Positions 5,513-10,567 of a stretch of DNA of 10,567 nt are shown here, in pieces. Position numbers and translations under genes: made by a program. Source of the stretch: Thermoanaerobacterium sp. (GTDB taxonomy: Bacteria; Bacillota; Thermoanaerobacteria; Thermoanaerobacterales; Thermoanaerobacteraceae). The stretch is from NCBI GenBank assembly GCA_029960905.1, contig JASBVU010000033.1:1-10567 (forward strand). Direction: 5' to 3'. Position 1 is the stretch's first letter; each line of letters opens with the position of its first letter. The notes beneath the pieces are model-generated. The model ran no database searches. It was not told the origin of the DNA and was given only the letters and a program-made list of their open reading frames with translations.

Positions 5513-6580
5513 TCATTTTACGCCAATCTTTTTATCTATAACCTGCCAAAATGATGGTGTTTCAAAACCTATTCTCCAAATGCAAATACCGTGTATGCCG
5601 TATTTTTTTGCTATATCTATTTTCTCAGCCATCGTTGTAGAGTTTTCAAACCATACTTGCCTTGTGGTACCATAGGTACTGTCATAATACGTGTAATATG
5701 GTTCTTGATACGTATCGCTCCACTGCACTGTCACACCTTTTTGTTGCGCATTTTGAAGTATCGTTTTTGTTGGAGCAGAAAAACCACCTGATTTATTTGC
5801 AGGCCAATCGTATCCATACGTCGCAACACCAAGGCAGATCTGACTTGGCTTAAAACCCTCGTTTAATGCGTCCTTGACATTATTCTCAACCCACTTCTCT
5901 GGAGATACTGGTCCAGGCGGAGATGATGCATTATGTCTGTCGTAAGTCATCAACGTCACATGATCAACCAATGGTGCCAGTTTATGATAATCGTAAATTC
6001 CTGATATATCAGGTGAAACCTGATAATGTGGAATAACAGACATATCTAAAATTTTGCCTTCTCTTTTCATCATCGTCCTAAAAGTACCCATAAATGCCGT
6101 AAGGTAGTCTTTATCCTTAACATAATTTTTTGTGCCATGTGGGATGAACTCAAAGTCTATGTTGTATCCGTCAAATCCATGTTTTTTAAGAAGGCTTATA
6201 AGCTCATTCATCGTCTCAGTTTTTACTTTAGAATCAAGTAAAACCGAATCTTTGCTGTCAGCTACATTTACAAGTGGTACAACCTTTAACCCATTTTTTT
6301 TGGCAAAACTTAAAGCTTTAGGGTTTGTGGAGTCTTTAACTGTTCCATCACCTTGCACAGTAAGCCAAAGTGGCGAAATTGTATTCATATATTTTGCATA
6401 TTTTACAAGCGAATTATATGAGTTATCGTATCCAGGCGAATCAACATAAAATCCAACAATATTTAAACTTCTCTTAGATGTAACCGGTTTTTTCACTGAG
6501 CTTTTGCATCCTGTCAATGATACAGTCGTAAGTACCACAAAAGCCAGTATCAACACAAAATATCTTTTGAATTTTTTCAT
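5513..6580 (-). CDS. GH18-fold glycoside hydrolase, predicted lipoprotein
   Basis: The 355-residue product has a lipoprotein signal peptide: MKKFKRY, a hydrophobic run, and the lipobox LTGC with C25. A GH18 TIM barrel fills the rest. The strand-4 motif is 'FDGYNIDFEF' (136-145), that is DxxNxDxE, with E144 as the expected acid catalyst and D142 next to it; the second Asp of the classic DxxDxDxE is Asn, as is usual in spore-cortex and peptidoglycan-directed members. 'VTLMTYDRHN' (208-217) and 'GICIWRIGFETPSFW' (331-345) are the later barrel motifs. No LysM or chitin-binding domain is present. It should sit on the outer face of the membrane and cut peptidoglycan or another N-acetylglucosamine polymer; the substrate is not known. 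The start is ATG 6580 behind GAGGAGG; an ATG at 6598 would translate that site. A perfect 10-bp inverted repeat overlaps the ribosome site. Confidence 0.9.
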   Translation of the reverse strand: MKKFKRYFVLILAFVVLTTVSLTGCKSSVKKPVTSKRSLNIVGFYVDSPGYDNSYNSLVKYAKYMNTISPLWLTVQGDGTVKDSTNPKALSFAKKNGLKVVPLVNVADSKDSVLLDSKVKTETMNELISLLKKHGFDGYNIDFEFIPHGTKNYVKDKDYLTAFMGTFRTMMKREGKILDMSVIPHYQVSPDISGIYDYHKLAPLVDHVTLMTYDRHNASSPPGPVSPEKWVENNVKDALNEGFKPSQICLGVATYGYDWPANKSGGFSAPTKTILQNAQQKGVTVQWSDTYQEPYYTYYDSTYGTTRQVWFENSTTMAEKIDIAKKYGIHGICIWRIGFETPSFWQVIDKKIGVK

Positions 6581-6581
6581 G

Positions 6582-6618
6582 AGATATAACCTCCTCATAA
6601 TTCTTTCTGGTTATATCT
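6582..6618. repeat. 10-bp inverted repeat overlapping the GH18 ribosome site
   Basis: AGATATAACC (6582-6591) is exactly complementary to GGTTATATCT (6609-6618), with a 17-bp loop. In the mRNA the downstream arm covers the last bases of the Shine-Dalgarno site and the spacer to the ATG. Ten-base AT-rich matches are expected once or twice in a window this size, so position is the main argument. Confidence 0.4.
6590..6596 (-). promoter_or_regulatory. Ribosome binding site that fixes the GH18 start at 6580
   Basis: GAGGAGG on the minus strand lies 9 nt before ATG 6580. It is inside the extra six codons that a start at 6598 would add, so the inner ATG is chosen. Confidence 0.85.
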
Positions 6619-6658
6619 TTTCATGAAATCCAAATATTTATGTAACAAAAAGCCGTTT

Positions 6659-7576
6659 TTAGTTTTTTTGCCCCGGTGTGTAATCGCCCGGTTTCACATT
6701 AAATGAAATACTTTGCCCATCGCTTGTAGCAACTATTGTCCCACATTCGTCTGTTCTATAGACCGGTATGTTTCTGGCTTTAAGTTTTTTTAATGTAGAA
6801 CTGTGGGGATGGCCATAGTCATTACCTTTTCCACAGGAGATGACGGCGTATTTAGGGCTGACAGCATCTAAAAAACTTGCAGTAGTTGATGTTGAACTTC
6901 CATGGTGACCAACTTTAAGTACGTCCGATTTTAAGTCATACCCTTTTTCAATCATTTCTCTTTCTGATTCAGCACCAGCATCGCCAGTAAACAAAAACGA
7001 TGTGTCTTTATAATCTAATTTTATCACTGCACTGTATTCGTTAAGATCGTCGTATTTAGAGCTATTTGGCGCTATCATTTTAGCCTTCACCGAAGTGCCA
7101 AGATCTAAAATCACTCCTGCCTTTGCGACATCTATCTTCAATCCCTTATTTTTTGCAGCATTTAATACATATTCAAATGTCTTTGTATTTGTAGTCACCT
7201 TTGGCATGTAAAATCTTCCTATTTCAAAGCTTTCTATTACTCTATCAATGCCTCCAATGTGATCTTCATGTGGATGTGTTCCAACCAATATATCGATTTT
7301 TGTTACACCTAAGCTTTTTATGTAGTCAACAACCTTTTTCCCCATTTCTGGCACACCTGCATCGATTAACATTGTTTTGCCATCAGGTGACTTAATAAAA
7401 ATGCTGTCACCTTGTCCTACATCGATAAAATACACTTTAAGTAAGCCATCTGTAGATTGTACTGTAGAATTTTGAATTTCACTTTGTGTCTGATTGAAAT
7501 TTGTGGTATCAGAACAGCCAACCAAAGAAAAAAGCAAAGCAAATATCAAACTATATATTAAAAACTTTTTAAACAT
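6659..7576 (-). CDS. ComEC/Rec2-type metallo-beta-lactamase-fold lipoprotein
   Basis: The 305-residue protein starts with a lipoprotein signal peptide (lipobox LVGC, C21) and a short polar linker rich in Asn, Gln, Ser and Thr. A metallo-beta-lactamase domain like the C-terminal domain of the DNA-uptake channel ComEC follows: 'VYFIDVGQGDSIF' (48-60), 'LIDAG' (70-74), the metal motif 'THPHEDHIGG' (H101, H103, D105, H106), 'FTGDA' (D199), 'VGHHGS' (H224) and 'GHPHSS' (256-261). There is no competence membrane domain, so it is a stand-alone, surface-anchored hydrolase, perhaps a nuclease or phosphodiesterase; this is inferred from the fold. ATG 7576 has an AGAGGTG site close upstream. It starts 11 bp after the DUF3006 gene, a pairing seen in other Firmicutes. 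No convincing terminator separates it from the GH18 gene, so read-through is possible. Confidence 0.92.
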   Translation of the reverse strand: MFKKFLIYSLIFALLFSLVGCSDTTNFNQTQSEIQNSTVQSTDGLLKVYFIDVGQGDSIFIKSPDGKTMLIDAGVPEMGKKVVDYIKSLGVTKIDILVGTHPHEDHIGGIDRVIESFEIGRFYMPKVTTNTKTFEYVLNAAKNKGLKIDVAKAGVILDLGTSVKAKMIAPNSSKYDDLNEYSAVIKLDYKDTSFLFTGDAGAESEREMIEKGYDLKSDVLKVGHHGSSTSTTASFLDAVSPKYAVISCGKGNDYGHPHSSTLKKLKARNIPVYRTDECGTIVATSDGQSISFNVKPGDYTPGQKN

Positions 7577-7587
7577 AGTACACCTCT

Positions 7588-7797
7588 TTACTCTCTAAAT
7601 AATTCGTCAGCTAGTTTTTTTATTTGCTGGCTGCGCTTAAACGTCTCTTCTGTGTCAATGCGAATATCGAATTTGACTACATCTCCTTCTTTCGAGTCTT
7701 TTGGCAAAAGAGACCGAGGAAAATTAAATGTAATACGTCCAAACTCAATTACAGCGTAATCACCTTCAAATCTGTCAATTATGCATCTGTCATTCAT
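7588..7797 (-). CDS. Small DUF3006 family protein
   Basis: The 69-residue protein 'MNDRCIIDRFEGDYAVIEF...' fits DUF3006: 'IIDRFEGDYAVIEFG', a central 'FPRSLLPKDSKEGDVVKFDI', and a charged helical C-terminus. It has no signal peptide or membrane segment, so it is cytoplasmic and probably a small beta-barrel. Its function is unknown, but DUF3006 genes recur beside ComEC-type MBL genes, as here (11 bp gap, surely one transcript). The start is ATG 7797, with GGGAGGG at 7804-7810 six nt upstream. An in-frame ATG at 7803 touches the ribosome site and the one at 7833 would translate it, so both are rejected. An extended -10 promoter lies just upstream. Confidence 0.85.
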   Translation of the reverse strand: MNDRCIIDRFEGDYAVIEFGRITFNFPRSLLPKDSKEGDVVKFDIRIDTEETFKRSQQIKKLADELFRE

Positions 7798-7803
7798 AAT
7801 CAT

Positions 7804-7810
7804 CCCTCCC
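7804..7810 (-). promoter_or_regulatory. Ribosome binding site that fixes the DUF3006 gene start at 7797
   Basis: GGGAGGG on the minus strand lies 6 nt before ATG 7797. The in-frame ATG at 7803 abuts it directly and is therefore unsuitable. Confidence 0.75.
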
Positions 7811-7815
7811 AAATT

Positions 7816-7824
7816 ATTATAACA
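7816..7824 (-). promoter_or_regulatory. Extended -10 promoter of the DUF3006-MBL operon
   Basis: Minus-strand TGTTATAAT, identical to the element before the NifU-family gene. The leader would be only about 10-15 nt, just enough for the ribosome site. No good -35 is seen at 16-18 bp. Confidence 0.55.
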
Positions 7825-7863
7825 CGCAAACATTCAATTCCATGCACTTAAGCCACAAAAAAT

Positions 7864-7892
7864 AAAAAAGATACTGACAATCACCAGTATCT
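7864..7892 (-). terminator. Intrinsic terminator after tRNA-Ala
   Basis: AGATACTG (7869-7876) and CAGTATCT (7885-7892) form an 8-bp stem with an 8-nt loop, followed on the minus strand by six T, then A and more T. It ends the tRNA transcript and insulates the DUF3006 promoter. Confidence 0.85.
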
Positions 7893-7916
7893 ATAAAAGT
7901 CGTTTTAAATTAGAAG

Positions 7917-7988
7917 TGGAGATGAAGGGATTTGAACCCTCGACTCCCACAATGCGAATGTGGTACTCTCCCGCTGAGTTACATCCCC
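7917..7988 (-). tRNA. tRNA-Ala (anticodon CGC)
   Basis: The minus strand folds into a full cloverleaf of 72 nt. The acceptor stem is GGGGATG/CATCTCC, with a G3-U70 pair (the alanine identity element) and discriminator A. The D stem is ACTC/GAGT, and the anticodon stem is CCACA/TGTGG around TTCGCAT, which gives CGC for codon GCG. The T stem is GAGGG/CCCTT with loop TTCAAAT. The CCA end is not encoded (the sequence continues CTT), so it must be added by nucleotidyltransferase. An extended -10 promoter precedes it and a terminator follows. Confidence 0.95.
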
Positions 7989-7998
7989 ACCGAAAATA

Positions 7999-8007
7999 AT
8001 TATATCA
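7999..8007 (-). promoter_or_regulatory. Extended -10 promoter of tRNA-Ala
   Basis: Minus-strand TGATATAAT, a perfect -10 with TGn extension, ends 10 bp before the first tRNA base. The -35 position (about 8022-8027, reading TAGAAA) is poor and falls inside the left arm of the long palindrome. Confidence 0.55.
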
Positions 8008-8016
8008 CAAGATGAC

Positions 8017-8055
8017 AATGATTTCTACTTTTTTTGTTAAAAAGTTGAAATCATT
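8017..8055. repeat. Long near-perfect palindrome between tRNA-Ala and the esterase gene
   Basis: Arms of 17 bp (8017-8033 and 8039-8055) pair with a single mismatch around the 5-bp centre TTGTT; two further pairs are possible beyond one mismatch (8014-8015 with 8057-8058). No T run follows on either strand, so it is not an ordinary terminator. It covers the -35 region of the tRNA-Ala promoter and of the candidate esterase promoter. Confidence 0.8.
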
Positions 8056-8074
8056 ATCTCAAATATGATAACAT
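8045..8074 (+). promoter_or_regulatory. Candidate promoter of the SGNH esterase gene
   Basis: TTGAAA (8045-8050; 5 of 6 consensus), an 18-bp spacer ending in the extension TGA, and TAACAT (8069-8074; 4 of 6). The -35 lies in the right arm of the long palindrome and the -10 overlaps the second inverted repeat. Confidence 0.45.
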
Positions 8075-8092
8075 AGTTTACGATATCATATT
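8062..8092. promoter_or_regulatory. 9-bp inverted repeat over the esterase promoter, operator-like
   Basis: AATATGATA (8062-8070) and TATCATATT (8084-8092) are perfect inverted arms around 13 bp. They span from the -10 to just past the expected transcript start. Such repeats can arise by chance in AT-rich DNA, but the position suits a repressor. Confidence 0.35.
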
Positions 8093-8118
8093 GTCAATTT
8101 TGATAGAGGTGATTTAGT

Positions 8119-8745
8119 GTGTTATTAAAAGATGGCGATGTAGTCTTATTTCAAGGCGACAGTGTAACAGATGCTGGGCGAAACCGAGAAAACCCTGACG
8201 ATTTAGGATTCGGATACCCAAATATAATTGCATCTATGTTTTATGCGTTACATCCTGAATTAAACGTAAAATTCTTAAATAGAGGCATAAGCGGAAACAG
8301 AGTCAGAGATCTTAAAGAGCGCTGGCTAAAGGACTGCATAGATTTAAAGCCAACTGTTGTATCGATACTTATAGGGATAAATGACACGTGGAGAAATTAC
8401 GACAACAACGACTACACATCACCAGAAAAATTCGAAGAAGATTATAGGTACATACTTGAAAAGACAAGGGAAAAACTTGACGCAAAAATCATCATCATGG
8501 AACCTTTTGTCCTTCCAATTCCAGAAGATAGAAAAGAATGGAGAGTAGATCTAGACCCAAAAATCCATGTTGTTCGGAATCTGGCAAGGGAATTTGGGGC
8601 ATATTTCATTCCGCTTGACGGCATCATGGCACGATATTCGACTTCAAAAGATCCAGCATTCTGGGCTTCAGATGGCGTACACCCTACAAATGCAGGACAT
8701 GCGCTTATTGCAAAAGAATGGCTTAACTTAATCAAGGCTTTTTAA
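8119..8745 (+). CDS. SGNH/GDSL hydrolase, intracellular acetyl xylan esterase (Axe2-like)
   Basis: This 208-residue enzyme has all four SGNH blocks: 'FQGDSVTDAGR' with nucleophile S15, 'NRGISGNRVRDLKERW' with the block II glycine, 'IGINDTWR' with N88, and 'DGVHPTNAGH' with D185 and H188 completing the triad. From memory it closely follows Geobacillus Axe2, a cytoplasmic esterase that removes acetyl groups from imported xylo-oligosaccharides, including the 'RDLKxRW', 'IGINDxWR' and 'VHPxxAGH' stretches and length (about 219). There is no signal peptide. The start is GTG 8119, six nt after GAGGTGA; an overlapping GTG at 8117 is out of frame. It is a single gene between two tRNA loci, closed by a strong terminator, and no other xylan gene is in view. 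The acetyl-xylan substrate is an inference from similarity. Confidence 0.9.
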   Translation: MLLKDGDVVLFQGDSVTDAGRNRENPDDLGFGYPNIIASMFYALHPELNVKFLNRGISGNRVRDLKERWLKDCIDLKPTVVSILIGINDTWRNYDNNDYTSPEKFEEDYRYILEKTREKLDAKIIIMEPFVLPIPEDRKEWRVDLDPKIHVVRNLAREFGAYFIPLDGIMARYSTSKDPAFWASDGVHPTNAGHALIAKEWLNLIKAF

Positions 8746-8750
8746 TGCTC

Positions 8751-8779
8751 AAAAACCGCCTTTTAAAAGGCGGTTTTTT
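8751..8779 (+). terminator. Strong intrinsic terminator of the esterase gene
   Basis: A perfect 28-bp palindrome (8751-8778) holds the stem CCGCCTT/AAGGCGG, followed by six T. A and T runs flank it on both strands, so it can also stop any minus-strand read-through from the tRNA-Val genes. Confidence 0.95.
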
Positions 8780-8780
8780 C

Positions 8781-8806
8781 AAAATAAAAACAGCTTTTTA
8801 AGCTGT
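8781..8806 (-). terminator. Intrinsic terminator of the tRNA-Val operon
   Basis: ACAGCTT (8790-8796) and AAGCTGT (8800-8806) form a 7-bp stem with a 3-nt loop (or 6 bp with a larger loop). It is followed on the minus strand by TTTTATTTT, 11 bp after the tRNA CCA end. Confidence 0.85.
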
Positions 8807-8817
8807 ACATTCCATAT

Positions 8818-8894
8818 TGGTGGGGTTAACAGGATTCGAACCTGTGGCCTCTACGATGTGAGCGTAGCGCTCTAACCGGCTGGGCTATAACCCC
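8818..8894 (-). tRNA. tRNA-Val (anticodon CAC)
   Basis: Cloverleaf of 77 nt with encoded CCA. The acceptor stem is GGGGTTA/TAACCCC with discriminator A, the anticodon stem CTACG/CGTAG around CTCACAT (CAC, codon GTG), and the T stem ACAGG/CCTGT with TTCGAAT. The D stem reads GCCC/GAGC, so positions 12 and 23 are a C-A mismatch, also seen in the neighbouring tRNA-Val. It is the second gene of the two-tRNA transcript. Confidence 0.95.
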
Positions 8895-8928
8895 GCTTAA
8901 AATCCATATTCAAATCGATCATCTAAAA

Positions 8929-9005
<77 letters not shown>

Positions 9006-9022
9006 ACTAATCTCACATGTCT

Positions 9023-9051
9023 AGTATATTATATTTTTATCTTTATGTCAA
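9023..9051 (-). promoter_or_regulatory. Consensus sigma-A promoter of the tRNA-Val pair
   Basis: On the minus strand TTGACA (9046-9051), a 17-bp spacer and TATACT (9023-9028). The -35 is perfect and the -10 matches 5 of 6. Transcription should start about 10 bp before the tRNA. It lies wholly within the 55-bp gap after manA. Confidence 0.9.
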
Positions 9052-9060
9052 CATCACTTT

Positions 9061-10017
9061 CTATACATAGGATCTTATAAGTTTGCAATTGCCAGTAACT
9101 GTATATTTATCAATTGACGCAGGTATCAAAAGCGATTCACCGCTTTTTAAATTAACTGCACTATCTTCATAAAATAGCTTGCCTTCGCCTTCTACCACCA
9201 CCAATGTATTAAAAGTGCCATCAGTCTCTACATTAACTGTTGACTCAACGCGAATCACGTCTGTTTTAAAATATTTTGACTGAACGACATTGGCGATGCT
9301 TCCTCCAGCTATCTTTTTATATTCAGGAACTATTTTATCGCTTTTCAAATTAAAATCAATCACATCTAAAGCTTTATCAATGTGAAGCTCTCTTTTGTTT
9401 CCGTTGTCATCCACCCTATTGTAATCATAAACTCTGTAAGTTAAATCCGAATTCTGCTGTATTTCGCAGATTAGTATGCCTTCTCCAATGGCATGCACCA
9501 TCCCTGAAGGTATGTACACTACATCCCCTTGTTTTATCTCTATTTCATTAAGGCAGTCTTCAAGATTTTCTTTTTCAAGCAATGACTTGAATTGTTCCTT
9601 CGTTGTGCCTTCTTTTAACCCACAGACAAGCTTGGCACCAGGCTTTGCATCGATTATATACCACATTTCTGTCTTGCCGATGTCGCCATTTTCATGATAA
9701 TAAGCGTAATCATCATCTGGATGCACTTGAACAGACAGCTTATCATTTGCGTCTATTATCTTTATAAGCAATGGAAATCTACCATATGATTTGCCTTCTC
9801 CATAAAGTTCATCGCTATGCTTCTTTGCAAGTTCATTTAGTTTAATGCCATCAAAAGTACCACCTTCTACTTCGCTTATCGCAGTTTTATTGTCTGAAAT
9901 GCACCAAAGCTCACCTATCTTTTTCCCATCAGGTAAATTGAAACCATACTTTTTCTTCAATACATCTCCCCCCCATATTCTCTCCATGAATATGGGTTTA
10001 AACTTTAGTGGCTGCAT
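9061..10017 (-). CDS. manA: Mannose-6-phosphate isomerase, class I (short type)
   Basis: ManA interconverts mannose 6-phosphate and fructose 6-phosphate in the cytoplasm, using one zinc ion. The 318-residue length fits the short Bacillus-type enzymes. Zinc ligands are visible: Q97 and H99 in 'SVQVHPDDDYAY', E117 in 'GKTEMWY', and H175 in 'IPSGMVHAIGEG'. The active-site segment 'ICEIQQNSDLTYRVYDYNR' (183-201) holds the conserved arginine. The N-terminal 'RIWGGDVLKKKYG' is also typical. ATG 10017 has GGGAG upstream; an ATG a few bases earlier is out of frame. It follows deoD by 19 bp, so they share a transcript. No terminator is seen after the stop; the tRNA-Val promoter begins about 10 bp further on. 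Confidence 0.97.
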   Translation of the reverse strand: MQPLKFKPIFMERIWGGDVLKKKYGFNLPDGKKIGELWCISDNKTAISEVEGGTFDGIKLNELAKKHSDELYGEGKSYGRFPLLIKIIDANDKLSVQVHPDDDYAYYHENGDIGKTEMWYIIDAKPGAKLVCGLKEGTTKEQFKSLLEKENLEDCLNEIEIKQGDVVYIPSGMVHAIGEGILICEIQQNSDLTYRVYDYNRVDDNGNKRELHIDKALDVIDFNLKSDKIVPEYKKIAGGSIANVVQSKYFKTDVIRVESTVNVETDGTFNTLVVVEGEGKLFYEDSAVNLKSGESLLIPASIDKYTVTGNCKLIRSYV

Positions 10018-10036
10018 TTTTCATCACTCCCACATA

Positions 10037-10567
10037 TTATTCAGCGATATTTAGAGCAATTTCTATCATATCGTTAAATGTCTTTTGCCTCTCTTCTGCA
10101 GATGTAGCATGACCTGTAACTAAGCTATCGCTTACTGTCAATATAGTAAGAGCGTCTACACCATACTTGGCAGCTAAAGTGTAAAGGCCTGCCGTTTCCA
10201 TCTCGACTGCTAAAACGCCAAACTTCGCCCATAATTTCCAGCTATCTTTATCATCATTGTAAAATGTATCTGACGAAAGTATATTGCCTACTTTTACATT
10301 GATGCCCTTCTCTAAAGCCGCATCATAAGCTTTTTTCAAAAGTTTAAAGCTAGCCGTAGGAGCATAGTCCATGCCATTAAACCTGATCTTGTTTATGGCG
10401 GAATCTGTCGACGATGACATCGCCAGTATTACATCCCTTATATTTATATCTTTCTGCATGGATCCGCATGTGCCTATCCTTATGAGATTTTTTACGTTGT
10501 AACTTTGAATAAGCTCGTTTACATATATGGATATAGATGGTATGCCCATCCCTGTGCCCTGAACAGA
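10037..10567 (-). CDS. deoD: DeoD-type purine nucleoside phosphorylase, N-terminus cut by window edge
   Basis: DeoD splits purine (deoxy)nucleosides with phosphate into base and (deoxy)ribose 1-phosphate. The frame stays open to the right edge (176 residues), where it reads [11 protein letters not shown]. The Met at 10549 is therefore internal, in the family motif 'GxGMGIPS', and roughly 60 N-terminal residues are missing. Visible features are 'IRIGTCGS' with the phosphate-binding Arg and Ser, '[10 protein letters not shown]' with the ribose-binding Met-Glu, 'TVSDSLVTG' with the catalytic Asp, and the C-terminal '[14 protein letters not shown]'. This is the hexameric bacterial type, not the trimeric PunA type. 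It is upstream of manA in one operon; both products feed sugar phosphates to central metabolism, but the pairing is not a standard one. Confidence 0.97.
   Translation of the reverse strand, partial: SVQGTGMGIPSISIYVNELIQSYNVKNLIRIGTCGSMQKDINIRDVILAMSSSTDSAINKIRFNGMDYAPTASFKLLKKAYDAALEKGINVKVGNILSSDTFYNDDKDSWKLWAKFGVLAVEMETAGLYTLAAKYGVDALTILTVSDSLVTGHATSAEERQKTFNDMIEIALNIAE

Noticed and set aside
6132..6449. 105-codon plus-strand frame opposite the GH18 gene
   Set aside because: It has no ribosome site and no recognisable domain, and it lies wholly inside a gene with clear GH18 motifs.
6599..6658. Promoter for the GH18 gene in the gap after the MBL gene
   Set aside because: Possible -10 hexamers are present (such as TATAAC) but none has a matching -35 or TGn extension.
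6635..6668. AAAAAGCCGTTTTT as a terminator for the MBL lipoprotein gene
   Set aside because: The stem is only A-T pairs around a 4-nt GCCG loop; it is too weak to call.
8442..8735. 97-codon minus-strand frame opposite the esterase
   Set aside because: It has no ribosome site and its sequence mirrors the conserved SGNH coding region.
10037..10549. deoD as a complete short gene starting at Met 10549
   Set aside because: The frame continues to the window edge with family residues (GTGMGIPS), so this Met is internal.

Overview
This window is ordinary chromosomal sequence from an AT-rich, low-GC Gram-positive anaerobe. A saccharolytic thermophile of the Thermoanaerobacterium/Thermoanaerobacter type is the best guess. 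That rests on the AT-rich codon use, strong AGGAGG-type ribosome sites, GTG starts, tRNA genes with and without an encoded CCA, and an intracellular acetyl-xylan-esterase-like enzyme. The genus is inferred from remembered protein similarity, not from a search.

Layout, left to right. (1) A partial minus-strand gene for a secreted YcdB/YcdC-type protein runs off the left edge (1-1130). A small NifU-type Fe-S scaffold gene lies upstream of it, separated by a terminator. (2) A plus-strand Old Yellow Enzyme (namA/yqjM type, 1636-2658) diverges from the NifU gene. It converges, with only 8 bp between stop codons, on a minus-strand cluster encoding a GAF-domain protein, LemA and a TPM-domain membrane protein. 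(3) lgt (4621-5397) has its own consensus promoter and terminator. Upstream of it lie two genes for predicted lipoproteins: a GH18-fold hydrolase and a ComEC-type metallo-beta-lactamase protein. The latter follows a small DUF3006 gene. (4) A tRNA-Ala(CGC) gene sits divergently from a plus-strand SGNH esterase. The 130-bp region between them holds a long near-perfect palindrome and a second inverted repeat. (5) Two tandem tRNA-Val genes (CAC and GAC) share a consensus promoter and a terminator. (6) manA and the 3' part of deoD form an operon running off the right edge.

How the genes relate: Lgt attaches the lipid to prolipoproteins, and the two genes upstream encode such substrates. The TPM, LemA, GH18 and YcdB-like products all look membrane-bound or exported, so the left two thirds is rich in envelope functions. 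NamA, ManA, DeoD and the esterase are cytoplasmic enzymes of redox detoxification, sugar phosphate, nucleoside and xylan-derived carbon metabolism.

No mobile element, CRISPR array, phage gene or clear new multi-gene system is visible. The most interesting signals are small: a 13-bp perfect inverted repeat around the start of the YcdB-like gene, the long palindrome at the tRNA-Ala/esterase divergent promoter region, an fRMsr-like GAF protein lacking one conserved cysteine, and a shared D-stem mismatch in both tRNA-Val genes. No gene-free stretch exceeds 300 bases.
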